Shown: positions 28,252 to 37,688, numbered from the stretch's first letter. The stretch: DNA of 64,000 nucleotides from an uncultured Bacilli bacterium (GCA_910579535.1 CAJTUR010000001.1:30911-94910), one strand, 5' to 3'. Notes: a model not told the origin generated them from the sequence alone. A program made the numbers and translations.

Positions 28252-29163
28252 ATGGTTAAATTTGATTTTAAAAGAGATTTGCTTCATGCTAAAAATGTCA
28301 TTTTAAAGAATGATGAGCAAGCGTGTATTTATAAAAAATATTGTAGAATTCCTATTAAAGGGACAGAAAATGTGAAAGAGCTTTTTAAAAAAATGTTTGA
28401 TTTTAATACTATTTTAATCGTCACAGGAAGTGGGGATCAAATTTTGGAAGCCATTCTTTTAGGGGCGTCTAGAGTTCAAGCATTTGATATTAATAAATTA
28501 GCAAAATATGGTTGTGTTCTTAAAATAGCTTCTATTAAAGCTTTAGAATACGATGAATTTGTTGATTTTTATTCTAGTCAATTCTATAATTCTTATTATA
28601 AAAAAATTAGAAAATTTTTGACTGGACATTATTTAAGATTTTGGGATATTTTGTTTCAATCTTTTTCACCTTTTCAAATTTTCTTTTCCCTTTTTGATTC
28701 GGTGAATCATGATGGAGAGATTATAGATAATAATTTTTCCATCTATTCAAGGAATGAGTATGAACTTATAAAAAAAAGAATTCCGCATGTTTCTATTCAT
28801 TTTACAGACTTAGATTTAATGCATATTAAACAGGAGGTGAATGATTCATTTGATTTTATTTATCTTTCCAATATTTATCAGTATTTATCCTCTACACCTA
28901 AAAATTTTAGCGAATTTATAAAGCAAAATTTATGGTGTTTATTAAGAAATAATGGAGAACTAATTTTTAATTATTATTATGGTGCGGCAGGTGAATTACG
29001 AAAAAATTTTTTTCCAGCAAGTGCTTATTCTTATATGAGTTCTGTTAAAAATGAATGTGATGCATTTAATCATTATTTTGATGTTCAAAAATATGAAGTC
29101 TTGCCTTCTGGGTATGGTCAATCTTATTTTACAAAAGATTTGGTTTTGTCATTAAAAAAGTGA
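28252..29163 (+). CDS. DUF3419/BtaA-like SAM-binding protein
   Basis: 303 aa from ATG 28252 (GGGGG ribosome-binding site; the frame is open 12 nt further up). A nucleotide-binding-like loop ILIVTGSGDQILEAILLGA followed by VQAFDINKLAKYGCVLKIAS resembles the SAM site of DUF3419/BtaA proteins, which transfer the 3-amino-3-carboxypropyl group of SAM in betaine-lipid synthesis. The late segment FIKQNLWCLLRNNGELIFNY resembles the methyltransferase-fold strand 5 region. The substrate here is unknown and the assignment rests on motif resemblance only. It lies between metG and tatD with its own spacing. Confidence 0.55.
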   Translation: MVKFDFKRDLLHAKNVILKNDEQACIYKKYCRIPIKGTENVKELFKKMFDFNTILIVTGSGDQILEAILLGASRVQAFDINKLAKYGCVLKIASIKALEYDEFVDFYSSQFYNSYYKKIRKFLTGHYLRFWDILFQSFSPFQIFFSLFDSVNHDGEIIDNNFSIYSRNEYELIKKRIPHVSIHFTDLDLMHIKQEVNDSFDFIYLSNIYQYLSSTPKNFSEFIKQNLWCLLRNNGELIFNYYYGAAGELRKNFFPASAYSYMSSVKNECDAFNHYFDVQKYEVLPSGYGQSYFTKDLVLSLKK

Positions 29164-29212
29164 TTTTACATCTTTTTAAGTTTTTGTTATAGTATTTTTG
29201 GAAGTGAATTTT

Positions 29213-29959
29213 ATGTTTTGTGATACGCATTGTCATTTATTTAAAGAATATTATGAAAATATAGAAGAAATTTTGCAAAGTGCGAAAGATAATATGGTTA
29301 ATCGTTATATAGTAGCTGGATGTGATTCAAAAACAAATAGAGAAGTTTTGAATCTTTTAAAAGTTAAAGAAATATATGGTTGTTTGGGGATTCATCCTGA
29401 AGAAGTGTGTCGCTATACAGAGGAAGATTTAGAGTTTATTGAAGAAAATTTAAATCAAAAAAAAATAATTGCGATTGGAGAAATAGGCTTAGATTATCAT
29501 TATGATAAGGAAACTAAGCAAAAACAGATGGAGTTATTTGAGCGTCAATTGAAACTGGCTGAACTTTCACAAAAACCTGTTGTGATCCATTCTAGAGAAG
29601 CAACCAATGATACGATTGAAATTTTGAAAAAATATAATGTTAGAGGGGTTATTCATTCTTTTAGTGGAAGTTTAGAAGTAGCGAATATTTATATTAAAAT
29701 GGGTTTTTTATTGGGAATTAATGGTGTCATTACTTTTAAAAACAGTCATTTAAAGGAGGTCATAGAAAAACTTGACTTATCTTCAATTATACTTGAAACC
29801 GATAGTCCTTATTTGACTCCTACTCCTTTTAGAGGAAAACCAAACGATCCTAGTAAAGTTAAAACGATAGCTGAATATATTTGTAATTTAAAACATATAA
29901 GTATGGAAGAACTAGCAAATATTACCAATCAAAATATAAAGCGTCTTTTTGACATTTAA
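29213..29959 (+). CDS. tatD: TatD family metal-dependent hydrolase
   Basis: TIM-barrel DNase/hydrolase of the TatD family. 248 aa from ATG 29213. The metal motif DTHCHL is at the start; GEIGLDYH, VIHSREA, HSFSG and ETDSPYLTP are the other canonical blocks. The metG-tatD neighbourhood is that of Bacillus metS-yabD. An in-frame TTG at 29198 is a less likely start. Confidence 0.95.
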   Translation: MFCDTHCHLFKEYYENIEEILQSAKDNMVNRYIVAGCDSKTNREVLNLLKVKEIYGCLGIHPEEVCRYTEEDLEFIEENLNQKKIIAIGEIGLDYHYDKETKQKQMELFERQLKLAELSQKPVVIHSREATNDTIEILKKYNVRGVIHSFSGSLEVANIYIKMGFLLGINGVITFKNSHLKEVIEKLDLSSIILETDSPYLTPTPFRGKPNDPSKVKTIAEYICNLKHISMEELANITNQNIKRLFDI

Positions 29960-30000
29960 TAGGGCTTTTGATAAAATAAGGTATAAATTGAGGTGATCAA

Positions 30001-30546
30001 GTGATTCATAATACTCTCAAAATTTGTTTTAAATTATTACAAACGGGGTTACTGGTATTACTTGTAATTATTGTTGAGTCAAGTACTAATATCAAAGAAA
30101 CAAAAGTACTAAATGATAATTATAATAAGAGTATTGATTTATCAACAATGGCTTTAAAATTAAAAGAAGATATTAAGAATGACTTGTATAGTGCTAAGGA
30201 TACTTTTACAGGTGATTTAACTGGTTACGTGGCAACGTGTCCTTTATGTAGTGGTAAGCTTGCTTGTTTACCTAATTACTATGTTTTAGATGGAACTGAT
30301 ACTTATCAAGATATTAGTTATGGAGAAGTCAGAATTGTTGCGTCAAGTAAAAATTTACCATGTGGAAGTATCATTCGTTTTAATAAACCTAGTGTATCAC
30401 AGGATCCTATCTTAGCGATTGTTTTAGATCGAGGCGTTTTAAATAATGATATCGATTTGTTAACGCCTGAACTTAGTTATGCTTTATCTTACGTAGGAAG
30501 AAGTAGCATTACTTATGATGTTTTAAGAAGTGGATGGCAAAAATGA
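30001..30546 (+). CDS. 3D-domain protein, YabE-like, membrane anchored
   Basis: 181 aa from GTG 30001. One N-terminal hydrophobic segment (about residues 12-27) suggests membrane anchoring or secretion. The C-terminal half is a 3D (three-Asp) domain, beginning GDLTGYVATCPLCSGKLAC and ending ILAIVLDRGVLNNDIDLLTP, with Asp residues in the expected places. In B. subtilis the tatD-ksgA interval carries yabE, a resuscitation-factor-like cell-wall protein with the same domain but also G5/DUF348 repeats, which are missing here. rnmV, normally also in this interval, is absent. Likely a peptidoglycan-acting protein. Confidence 0.8.
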   Translation: MIHNTLKICFKLLQTGLLVLLVIIVESSTNIKETKVLNDNYNKSIDLSTMALKLKEDIKNDLYSAKDTFTGDLTGYVATCPLCSGKLACLPNYYVLDGTDTYQDISYGEVRIVASSKNLPCGSIIRFNKPSVSQDPILAIVLDRGVLNNDIDLLTPELSYALSYVGRSSITYDVLRSGWQK

Positions 30547-31316
30547 TTGAAGCAAAGAAAAAATTTGGTCAAAATTTTTTGAAAAATAAGGACATTTTAC
30601 AAAAAATAAGTGATTCTATTGAAGTTTCTGAAAGCGATTTAATTATTGAAATTGGTCCTGGTATGGGTGCTTTAACAAATTTTTTAGCTCAAAAAGGGTG
30701 TTCTTTATTGTGTTATGAAATAGACCAACGTATGAAAGATTATTTAAATTCCTATGTCTGTGATAAAGTTCAAATTCTTTATGGTGATTTTTTAAAGCGA
30801 AATGTTAAAGCGGATATTGAAAAAATTCCTTATAGACAAGTTTATGTTGTTTCTAATATTCCTTATTATATTACCACGCCTATTTTACTTAAATTGATGG
30901 ATTTAGATTGTTTCACTTCTATTGTTTTACTTGTTCAAAAAGAGTATGGTGAAAGAGTTGTAGCGAAAGAGAAAAGTAAAAACTATAATGCTTTAACTTT
31001 ATTAGTAGATTATGGTTACAATAGTGAAATTATTATGGATGTAGACAAAAGAAATTTTACACCTGTTCCTAAGGTAGACAGTGTGGTTTTGAAATTAAAT
31101 AAAAAAACACCTCTAGGTGTTGATAAAGAAAAATATATTTCTTTTATTAAAATGTGTTTTAAAAATAAAAGAAAAACTTTAAAAAATAATTTGTCTTTGG
31201 AGGCATTTATTAAAATTAAGGAAAAACTAAGAAGTTTGGGTTATAGTGAAAATGTACGGGCTGAAGAAATCCGTCGGGAAGATTATAAGGAATTGTTTTT
31301 ATTTTTGATAAAATGA
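30534..31316 (+). CDS. ksgA: 16S rRNA dimethyladenosine transferase
   Basis: RsmA/KsgA dimethylates A1518 and A1519 of 16S rRNA. 260 aa. N-terminal KKKFGQNFLKN, SAM motif IEIGPGMGALT, and NIPYYITTPIL (the NxPY catalytic motif). C-terminal domain with FKNKRKTLKNNL. The gene overlaps the 3D-domain gene by about 13 nt; ATG 30543 is an alternative start that would still overlap. Confidence 0.97.
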   Translation: MAKMIEAKKKFGQNFLKNKDILQKISDSIEVSESDLIIEIGPGMGALTNFLAQKGCSLLCYEIDQRMKDYLNSYVCDKVQILYGDFLKRNVKADIEKIPYRQVYVVSNIPYYITTPILLKLMDLDCFTSIVLLVQKEYGERVVAKEKSKNYNALTLLVDYGYNSEIIMDVDKRNFTPVPKVDSVVLKLNKKTPLGVDKEKYISFIKMCFKNKRKTLKNNLSLEAFIKIKEKLRSLGYSENVRAEEIRREDYKELFLFLIK

Positions 31317-31335
31317 TTTAATGATTTTTTTATGG

Positions 31336-31360
31336 AGTAGGCTTTCATGCCTTTTTTATT
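31336..31360 (+). terminator. Weak terminator after ksgA
   Basis: AGGC-TTTCAT-GCCT followed by T6. The stem is only 4 bp, so confidence is low. Confidence 0.35.
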
Positions 31361-31519
31361 TTTTATCGAAATTAGACGAACGAAAATGCTTGAAAAAAAT
31401 TTTGATTTTTGTTAAGTTTGTTTTTAATGAATTTTAGTCTGTATCATTAATAGGAGGGAAAAAGAGAAATTTTGGAATGAAATGTTTTTTTTAGAATATA
31501 AATTATATAGGTGAAGGAG

Positions 31520-32296
31520 ATGCAAATAAAAAAGGGAGACTTGGTTACTCGAAATAGTTATCAACATGATACGCTTTTTAAGGTCATGAATATTAAGGGA
31601 AATATCTGTTATCTAAAAGGTATAGATGTTCGTCTTTATGCCGATAGTGAAGTAGATGATTTGGTTCTGGTTAGTGAAGAAGAACAAGGAAACTTACGAA
31701 TTGAAGTTGATGAGGAAGAGGATGACTTGGATCGAAGTGAGTTTTTTTATTTACCTGGAAAGGTTTTGCATATTGATGGAGACAGTGAGTATTTAACTCG
31801 TTGTTTGAATTATTATAAAAAACATAATGTTTTAGCTATAGGAAAAAAAATCATGGAAGTGGAAATTGCTTCAAAAGTCCGTGGATTGTTAGAAGATTTT
31901 AAACCTGATTTAGTTATTATTACAGGTCATGATGCTTATTATAAAAAGAAGGGTAATGCTAGTGATTTAAGAAATTATAAAAATACAGAAAATTTTGTTA
32001 AAGCAGTAAGAGAATGTCGTAAATATGAAAAAAGTCATGAAAAATTAGTGATTATTGCGGGTGCTTGTCAGAGTAATTATGAAGAGTTAATTAAAGCAGG
32101 TGCTAATTTTGCTTCAAGTCCTAAAAGAGTAAATATTCACTGTTTGGATCCAGCAATTATTGCAACTCATCTTGCTTTAACGGAAAGGAATAAAGAAGTG
32201 GATTTGATTGCTTTGCTTGAAAAGACAAAATATGGTAGTGATGGGGTTGGTGGGTTGTTTTCAAAAGGGCTTATGTATGTTGGATACCCTAGATAA
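31520..32296 (+). CDS. yabG: Sporulation-specific cysteine protease YabG
   Basis: YabG processes spore coat proteins and, in clostridia, germination proteins. About 258 aa from ATG 31520 (AGGTGAAGGAG). The family blocks are visible: KKGDLVTRNSYQHDTLFKV, the VLHIDGD element, PDLVIITGHDAY, the active-site region IAGACQSNYEELIKAGANFASSP and NIHCLDP. The ksgA-yabG-veg order is that of B. subtilis. Its presence supports real spore-coat function in this lineage. Confidence 0.93.
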   Translation: MQIKKGDLVTRNSYQHDTLFKVMNIKGNICYLKGIDVRLYADSEVDDLVLVSEEEQGNLRIEVDEEEDDLDRSEFFYLPGKVLHIDGDSEYLTRCLNYYKKHNVLAIGKKIMEVEIASKVRGLLEDFKPDLVIITGHDAYYKKKGNASDLRNYKNTENFVKAVRECRKYEKSHEKLVIIAGACQSNYEELIKAGANFASSPKRVNIHCLDPAIIATHLALTERNKEVDLIALLEKTKYGSDGVGGLFSKGLMYVGYPR

Positions 32297-32306
32297 GGAG
32301 AAAAGA

Positions 32307-32519
32307 ATGAATATTAATATAATAAAAGAGGAAGTTAGAAAACATTTGAATAAATCTGTTGAGATAGCAGTACATGGTATGAGAAATAAAAGTTATATTG
32401 TGAAAGGAACGATTACACATGTTTATCCAAGTATTTTTATAGTAAACGAGGAACAGGTTGAAAAGAGTTTTAGTTATTCGGATTTAGCAACAGGTGAAAT
32501 AAATATCAAGTATTTGTAA
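32307..32519 (+). CDS. veg: Veg protein
   Basis: 70-aa Veg, linked in B. subtilis to biofilm-gene expression through SinR. Recognised from GMRNKSYIVKGTITHVYPSI and the terminal SYSDLATGEINI. Starts at ATG 32307 with AAGGAG; the frame is open further up inside yabG. Confidence 0.9.
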   Translation: MNINIIKEEVRKHLNKSVEIAVHGMRNKSYIVKGTITHVYPSIFIVNEEQVEKSFSYSDLATGEINIKYL

Positions 32520-32526
32520 AAAGCTC

Positions 32527-32555
32527 TTGATAAACTTACAAATATGTCATAAAAT
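32527..32555 (+). promoter_or_regulatory. Promoter of spoVG
   Basis: TTGATA (32527-32532), 17-bp spacer, TAAAAT (32550-32555). In B. subtilis spoVG is sigma-H dependent; this one looks sigma-A-like. Confidence 0.5.
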
Positions 32556-32596
32556 GGTATTAAGTTACTAGAGAACTTTAGAAGGAGAATCATAAT

Positions 32597-32860
32597 ATGG
32601 AAATTACATCAGTAACCGTTCGTAAATTTGAAAAAGATGGAAACAGAATGAAAGGAATCGCAACAGTAGTGATTGATAATTCATTTGCTATTCATGATAT
32701 TAGAATTATTGAAGGTGATAATGGCTTATTTATAGCTATGCCTAGTAGAAAAACAGCTACTGGGGAATATAAAGATATTGCACATCCAATTAATACAGAT
32801 GTTCGTAATATGTTTCAAGATGTTATTTTAGAAGAATTTAAAAAAGAAACAGCTGAATAA
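32597..32860 (+). CDS. spoVG: SpoVG RNA/DNA-binding regulator
   Basis: 87-aa SpoVG, a small nucleic-acid-binding regulator widespread in Firmicutes. MEITSVTVRKF start, ALxIHDIRIIEG core, MPSRKTATGEYKDIAHPIN block. Strong AGAAGGAGAA ribosome-binding site and its own promoter and terminator, so a monocistronic unit. It is not restricted to spore formers. Confidence 0.96.
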   Translation: MEITSVTVRKFEKDGNRMKGIATVVIDNSFAIHDIRIIEGDNGLFIAMPSRKTATGEYKDIAHPINTDVRNMFQDVILEEFKKETAE

Positions 32861-32872
32861 GTTTAAATTTTA

Positions 32873-32901
32873 GATAGCAAAAAATTGTTATCTTTTTTTT
32901 G
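32873..32901 (+). terminator. Terminator after spoVG
   Basis: GATAGCAA-AAAA-TTGTTATC hairpin with T8. Confidence 0.8.
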
Positions 32902-32951
32902 GCATAATTATTTTAATTCATCATATTCTTTATTAGGAAGGAATATAGAAT

Positions 32952-33242
32952 ATGGATAAAGAAATGGATACAATAATTTTAGGTGGTCATGAAATCAAAA
33001 TTAGTGATCGAAGAGAAATCTTTTTAACTGGTATTAAAAAAATTTCTAGTTTTGATAATGAAGAGTTTTTATTAGAAAGTAATATGGGGATTATTTTAAT
33101 TAAAGGGAGTGGCTTAGAAATTCTTAGATTGGATACTCATGATGGAAATGTGAAAATAAAGGGAAAAATAAATAGTTTTACGTATCTAGATAGTGATAAA
33201 AAAGAAGATAAAGAAAGTTTTTTTAATAAATTATTTAAATAA
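32952..33242 (+). CDS. yabP: Sporulation protein YabP
   Basis: 96 aa. YabP-family beta-rich protein needed for spore formation in B. subtilis. The family pattern is clear: LGGHEIKISDRREIFLTGI, SFDNEEFLLESNMGIILIKG and LEILRLDTHDGNVKIKGKI. It ends 1 nt into yabQ (overlapping stop/start) forming the classic yabP-yabQ-divIC run. Confidence 0.9.
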   Translation: MDKEMDTIILGGHEIKISDRREIFLTGIKKISSFDNEEFLLESNMGIILIKGSGLEILRLDTHDGNVKIKGKINSFTYLDSDKKEDKESFFNKLFK

Positions 33243-33547
33243 TGAATTATAAAATTCAGTTAATTTCCTTTTTATTTTCTTTTTTGTTTGGTGTATTTTT
33301 GTATTTAACTAGTTTATTAAATTATAAATTTATAAAAAAACACTCCATTTTTATAAAATATTTGGTTACTTTTGTTTATGTTGTCGATGTAGCTCTTTTA
33401 TATGTTTTATTAATGTATAAAGTTAATTATGGTGTGATTCATATTTATTTTTTATTAGTGATGGGCATTGGTTTTCTTCTTTCTTGTTTTTATTATAAAC
33501 GAATTTATAGACTGGGTAAAATCATGCTTCAAAAATTTAAAAAATAG
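33242..33547 (+). CDS. yabQ: Spore cortex biosynthesis protein YabQ
   Basis: 101-aa polytopic membrane protein with about four hydrophobic segments. YabQ localises to the forespore outer membrane and is needed for cortex synthesis in B. subtilis. Identified by N-terminal pattern (QLISFLFSFLFGVFLYL) and by its place between yabP and divIC. Shorter than the Bacillus protein (about 210 aa), as in many clostridial forms. Confidence 0.85.
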   Translation: MNYKIQLISFLFSFLFGVFLYLTSLLNYKFIKKHSIFIKYLVTFVYVVDVALLYVLLMYKVNYGVIHIYFLLVMGIGFLLSCFYYKRIYRLGKIMLQKFKK

Positions 33548-33652
33548 TTAATTTATGGTTTAGTTGTATCTGTAAAAAGAAAGGTTTTGTATTTTTATTT
33601 AAAATCAATTTGTCAAAATTTATGTAAATTGTGTCATTTAAAAGAATATAAA

Positions 33653-33681
33653 TTGAAAGTTTTTTAAAGAAATGGTATAAT
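33653..33681 (+). promoter_or_regulatory. Promoter of divIC
   Basis: TTGAAA (33653-33658), 17-bp spacer, TATAAT (33676-33681) with an upstream TGG (extended -10). 24 nt before the ribosome-binding site AGTAGGAGG. Confidence 0.75.
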
Positions 33682-33705
33682 TCATGAGAATAGTAGGAGG
33701 ATGTC

Positions 33706-34008
33706 ATGGATAAAAAGATTACTAAAAAAACCAAAAGACGTTTAACTTTTTTGGCTAGTGTCATTCTTCTTTTAGTAGGGGTAATTATATCAAGTGTGTT
33801 TAACGATTTATGTCAAATTATTGATAACAGAAATGAAGTGGCGGTTTTAAGTGAGAAATATAATCAGTTACTAAGAGAAGAGGAGTCACTACAGTCTGAA
33901 ATTACAAAATTACAAGATAGTAATTATGTTGCAAGATACGCTAGAGAGAAGTATTTATATTCTTACCCAAATGAGGTGATTATTAAACTTCCTGATAGTA
34001 AGGATTAG
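33706..34008 (+). CDS. divIC: Cell division protein DivIC (FtsB family)
   Basis: 100 aa: short basic N-terminus, one transmembrane segment (about 15-35), then a coiled coil (NRNEVAVLSEKYNQLLREEE) and the C-terminal AREKYLYSYPNEVIIKL typical of septum-initiation FtsB/DivIC proteins. Partners are DivIB/FtsQ and FtsL. It has its own promoter. Confidence 0.9.
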   Translation: MDKKITKKTKRRLTFLASVILLLVGVIISSVFNDLCQIIDNRNEVAVLSEKYNQLLREEESLQSEITKLQDSNYVARYAREKYLYSYPNEVIIKLPDSKD

Positions 34009-34032
34009 ATATTTTAAAGAGAGTTTTGTGTT

Positions 34033-34758
34033 ATGAGGTATTTTATAAAGTTTTGTTATGATGGAAGTTCATTTTACGGTTTTCAAAGACAGAAAGATAA
34101 AGTGACAGTACAGGGAGAATTAGAAAAAGCTTTAAGCATTATAAGTAAGAAAAAAGTATGTATTAAAGGCGCTGGAAGAACAGATGTTGGTGTTCATGCT
34201 TTAGGACAATGTGCTCATTTTGATTTGCAAGTTTCTATACCTGTAGAACGTTTAAAAAAAGCAATTAATCGAATCGTTGCTCCTTATATTTTAATATTAG
34301 AGTGTAAAAATGTGGGTATGGATTTTCATGCTCGTTTTTCAGTAAAAAGTAAAAAGTACATCTATAAAATTAATATCGGAAGCTTTATACCTTTTAAATA
34401 TCGTTATTATTATTTTTATGAAAATACTTTAAATTTAAATAAATTAAGAGAGTGCGCTGATTTATTTATAGGAAAACATAATTTTCATAATTTTGTTTCT
34501 GGTGATCGAGAACATTTTAATGGTAGTATAGAAGATATTGAAATTCATGTTAATCATGATGAGGTCGCTATTGTTTTTAAAGGAAGAAGTTTTTATCGAT
34601 ATATGGTTAGAAACTTAGTGGGAGCAATGCTTGATTATAATGAAGGTAAATGCGATCTTTTTTTAATAAAGAAAATGTTAGAAGAGGATCATTTTAACTA
34701 TCAATTAAGATGTGCCCCGGCTAGAGGGCTTTATTTAGAAGGCGTGTATTATGAATAA
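34033..34758 (+). CDS. truA: tRNA pseudouridine(38-40) synthase TruA
   Basis: 241 aa. N-terminal FCYDGSSFYGFQRQ, catalytic Asp in GAGRTDVGVHALGQ, and SFYRYMVRNLVGAML. In B. subtilis truA precedes rplM-rpsI directly; here an unknown gene intervenes. 34759-34907 is non-coding. Confidence 0.96.
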   Translation: MRYFIKFCYDGSSFYGFQRQKDKVTVQGELEKALSIISKKKVCIKGAGRTDVGVHALGQCAHFDLQVSIPVERLKKAINRIVAPYILILECKNVGMDFHARFSVKSKKYIYKINIGSFIPFKYRYYYFYENTLNLNKLRECADLFIGKHNFHNFVSGDREHFNGSIEDIEIHVNHDEVAIVFKGRSFYRYMVRNLVGAMLDYNEGKCDLFLIKKMLEEDHFNYQLRCAPARGLYLEGVYYE

Positions 34759-34907
34759 AGATTGGATATTTGATTTATAGTTGTTTGGTGGAAAGAATCG
34801 ACTTTGGAATAAAAGAATTATGAATTATTAGTAAAATAGAAGAGATATTTTTTTTTGATACGCATAGTATTTGATGGATACAATTTGTCTTAAAGGAGAA
34901 AAAATTT

Positions 34908-36650
34908 ATGGAAAATACTATGACTCTAGAGGAGAGAATGGTTCGTGGGCAAGCTTTGTTCATAGGAAGAGTTTATTTTTGTACCAATGGAAGATATTTA
35001 GTAAAAGAATTTGATGAAAAAATGGGTGAAGTATTTCAAAATTTGAAATTTGATTCTTATGAAAGTCAGTTTTTAAAAGATTCAGCGTTGTTTACTCCTA
35101 CTGTTTACTTGTATGCGTTGAAAGGTCATCATTTAAGTTTTGTTGATTTTAAAGAAAATATTAAAAGTTACCGAAGAGCTTTACTTCTTGAATTGACGCA
35201 TAATTTTTTTATGAAAAAAGATAAAAATGGAGAGGTCTTGTCTTGTGGATTACAAATTACGATAAATAAAAATCAAGAATTTGAAAAATATTTAGATTTA
35301 AGTCAAGTTGAATCATTTTTAAAAAAGTATCATTATTTTTGTGTGCCTCTTTTTAATACGCATTTTCCTTCTGAATTTTTTGGGATGGGGGCCAATCAAG
35401 GGTTTATTGAATGGTTTCAATTTAGTGTTTTAAAAAATGAGGAAGAGTTAAAGTATCCAAATTTAGCAAGTGTTTTTTTTAATATTCAAAAAAATTTAGA
35501 TTTTAAAGAAGAAGAGACGCTTAAAATTATGAAACGATTTGCTAATGGGAATTATGATTTTATTTTTAAACAATTAAATTTATCTAAAGAAGTGGGGATT
35601 TTATTTATTCGTTTTTTAGATTATTTTTATATAAAAGAATATGAATATGAAATTATACAGAGATATTTAGATGATAAAAAAGAAGAGCAGCGTTTGTTGG
35701 ATTTAGAGCAAGGTACTAGTGTGGAACCACAATTAAAAGATATTCAATTTTTTTGTGAAAAGGTTGAAAAACAGTTTAATGACACATTTAAGAATAGATA
35801 TGGAACAATTGTTAGTAAAAATGATTTTCAATTGATTTTTAATTCTATACTTTCTAAAAATAAGAATTCACTGATTCGAGATTTTTTAAATGACCTAATT
35901 AATCAAAGTTTTAAGAAAAAAGACAAGAATAAAAAATTAGAATTTAAGGACATTTCTTTAGTGAAATTATTTCAATGTTTAGACTGGAAAGAATTTTTAA
36001 TATCTATAAGTAATCAATTTGGAATGATAAAAGATGTTTTTGGAACTCAAAATGAGCAAAATGAGTTGTATAAGATTAAAAGAATACGTCAAACAAAATT
36101 TAAAGGCTCTAAAAAATTGATAAATATGAGTTTAATTCTTTCTTATCTTGTATTTAATTTATTTATTTGTGATGAAGTAAATGAAATGAAAAATAAATAT
36201 CTTGATTCAGAAACAGCAAATTTAGATGATTTCGTTTTGGAAAATATGGAAAAAAATTATCGAAAAGAAAAAGTTTCTACCTCTTTAATGGAGTTGATTA
36301 CTCAGGGGAATGATTTAAATGGCTCCTATTCTTTTGATGAACTGATTTTGAAAAAAGGACAAAAGGTTTATAAGACGAGTTATGATACAGAGCCTGTATT
36401 TTTAAATTATGATTATCAGAATGTTATTTGCGACTCTGTTAGACTTATAAAGGATGGGAAGACTATTTATAAAGGAACAATAGAGGATATTGATGCGTTT
36501 ATTGTTGCTAATCAAGAAATAAATGGAAGAATAAGGCTTAGAATGGTTACTTATGTTACGCATGATTTTATTGCTTGGTTGGATTTGGAGACGTTTCAAA
36601 ATGATTGTTCTTTCTTTAATGAATCTAAACTTATCTTAAAAAAAGAGTAA
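34908..36650 (+). CDS. Large uncharacterised protein between truA and rplM
   Basis: 580 aa, not recognised. Ribosome-binding site AAAGGAGAAAA before ATG 34908. The protein is mostly soluble, K/E/F/N-rich and helical; a hydrophobic stretch near 405-420 (LINMSLILSYLVFNLFI) could be a membrane helix or a buried core. The C-terminal part (about 470-560) looks beta-rich, with a DSVRLIKDGKTIYKGTIEDI segment. No catalytic motif is evident. It may be lineage-specific. It interrupts the conserved truA-rplM-rpsI order, with a separate promoter following before rplM. Confidence 0.7.
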   Translation: MENTMTLEERMVRGQALFIGRVYFCTNGRYLVKEFDEKMGEVFQNLKFDSYESQFLKDSALFTPTVYLYALKGHHLSFVDFKENIKSYRRALLLELTHNFFMKKDKNGEVLSCGLQITINKNQEFEKYLDLSQVESFLKKYHYFCVPLFNTHFPSEFFGMGANQGFIEWFQFSVLKNEEELKYPNLASVFFNIQKNLDFKEEETLKIMKRFANGNYDFIFKQLNLSKEVGILFIRFLDYFYIKEYEYEIIQRYLDDKKEEQRLLDLEQGTSVEPQLKDIQFFCEKVEKQFNDTFKNRYGTIVSKNDFQLIFNSILSKNKNSLIRDFLNDLINQSFKKKDKNKKLEFKDISLVKLFQCLDWKEFLISISNQFGMIKDVFGTQNEQNELYKIKRIRQTKFKGSKKLINMSLILSYLVFNLFICDEVNEMKNKYLDSETANLDDFVLENMEKNYRKEKVSTSLMELITQGNDLNGSYSFDELILKKGQKVYKTSYDTEPVFLNYDYQNVICDSVRLIKDGKTIYKGTIEDIDAFIVANQEINGRIRLRMVTYVTHDFIAWLDLETFQNDCSFFNESKLILKKE

Positions 36651-36697
36651 ATATGTCAAATTTGAACTAAAATAATGCTTAAATTGGCTATTTTTGT

Positions 36698-36726
36698 TTG
36701 ACTTTTAGTCAATTTTTCCCTATAAT
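36698..36726 (+). promoter_or_regulatory. Promoter of rplM-rpsI
   Basis: TTGACT (36698-36703), 17-bp spacer, TATAAT (36721-36726). A leader of about 80 nt (36733-36811) follows with AAGC/GCTT-type complementary arms around 36756 and 36790; it lies where L13 leader RNAs are found in Firmicutes, but I cannot confirm the structure. Confidence 0.75.
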
Positions 36727-36811
36727 TTAGATTGGTACATTTTATTTGTTATGAAGCACCAAGCTGTGGGAAAGTTTAGTGTGATGAATAGCTTATGAAA
36801 GGAAAAGATTC

Positions 36812-37243
36812 ATGAAAACATTCATGCAAAGAAAAGAAGATATTGAACGTAAGTGGTATGTTATTGATGCTGAAGGAAAGAATTTAGGTCGAATTGCTAC
36901 TAAAGCTGCAACTGTTTTAAGAGGTAAACATAAAGTTACTTATACACCACATGTTGATTGTGGAGATTATGTAATTGTTATTAATGCTTCTAAGGTTAAT
37001 TTAACAGGAAATAAGTTAAACGATAAGATGTATTATAATCATAGTGGATACCCAGGAGGTCTTAGAGAAAGAAATGCTAAGACAATGATTGAGAGTTATC
37101 CAGAAGAAATGTTGGAAAGAGCAATTAAAGGAATGCTTCCTCATGGAAGACTTGGAAGAGCCATGGGTAAGAAGTTGTTTGTTTATAAAGATACTAATCA
37201 TAAACATGAAGCTCAAAAACCAATAGAAATGAAAGTTGATTAG
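36812..37243 (+). CDS. rplM: 50S ribosomal protein L13
   Basis: 143 aa. [20 protein letters not shown] start and [12 protein letters not shown] signature. Ribosome-binding site AAAGGAAAAG. First gene of the rplM-rpsI operon, 9 nt from rpsI. Confidence 0.98.
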   Translation: MKTFMQRKEDIERKWYVIDAEGKNLGRIATKAATVLRGKHKVTYTPHVDCGDYVIVINASKVNLTGNKLNDKMYYNHSGYPGGLRERNAKTMIESYPEEMLERAIKGMLPHGRLGRAMGKKLFVYKDTNHKHEAQKPIEMKVD

Positions 37244-37252
37244 GAGGGTATT

Positions 37253-37675
37253 ATGGCTACAAAAAAACAATGTTGGTCTGCAACAGGACGTAGAAAACGT
37301 TCTAGTGCACAAGTAAGATTAACAAGTGGTACAGGAATTATTACTGTTAATGGCGTAGATGTTAATGAATATATGCCTTATCAAACACTTGTTATGGATT
37401 TAAAACAACCTTTAACTATGACAAACAATGAAAATAAATTTGATGTTGAAGTTACAGTTAAGGGCGGTGGCTTTTCAGGACAGACTGGAGCTATTCGTTT
37501 AGGTATTACTAGAGCTTTAGTCCTATTTGATGCTAATTCTGATCAATCAAGCGATGATTCTTATCGTAAAATCTTAAAAACAGCTGGATTTGTTACTAGA
37601 GATCCAAGAGTTAAAGAACGTAAAAAACCAGGTCTTAAAAAAGCACGTAGAGCACCACAATTTAGTAAACGTTAA
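37253..37675 (+). CDS. rpsI: 30S ribosomal protein S9
   Basis: 140 aa. [13 protein letters not shown] start, [19 protein letters not shown] core and the basic C-terminal tail [17 protein letters not shown] that reaches the P-site tRNA. Strong TAGGAGGGT ribosome-binding site. A terminator follows, closing the conserved block before the mobile element. Confidence 0.98.
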   Translation: MATKKQCWSATGRRKRSSAQVRLTSGTGIITVNGVDVNEYMPYQTLVMDLKQPLTMTNNENKFDVEVTVKGGGFSGQTGAIRLGITRALVLFDANSDQSSDDSYRKILKTAGFVTRDPRVKERKKPGLKKARRAPQFSKR

Positions 37676-37688
37676 TCTATTTTCTTTA

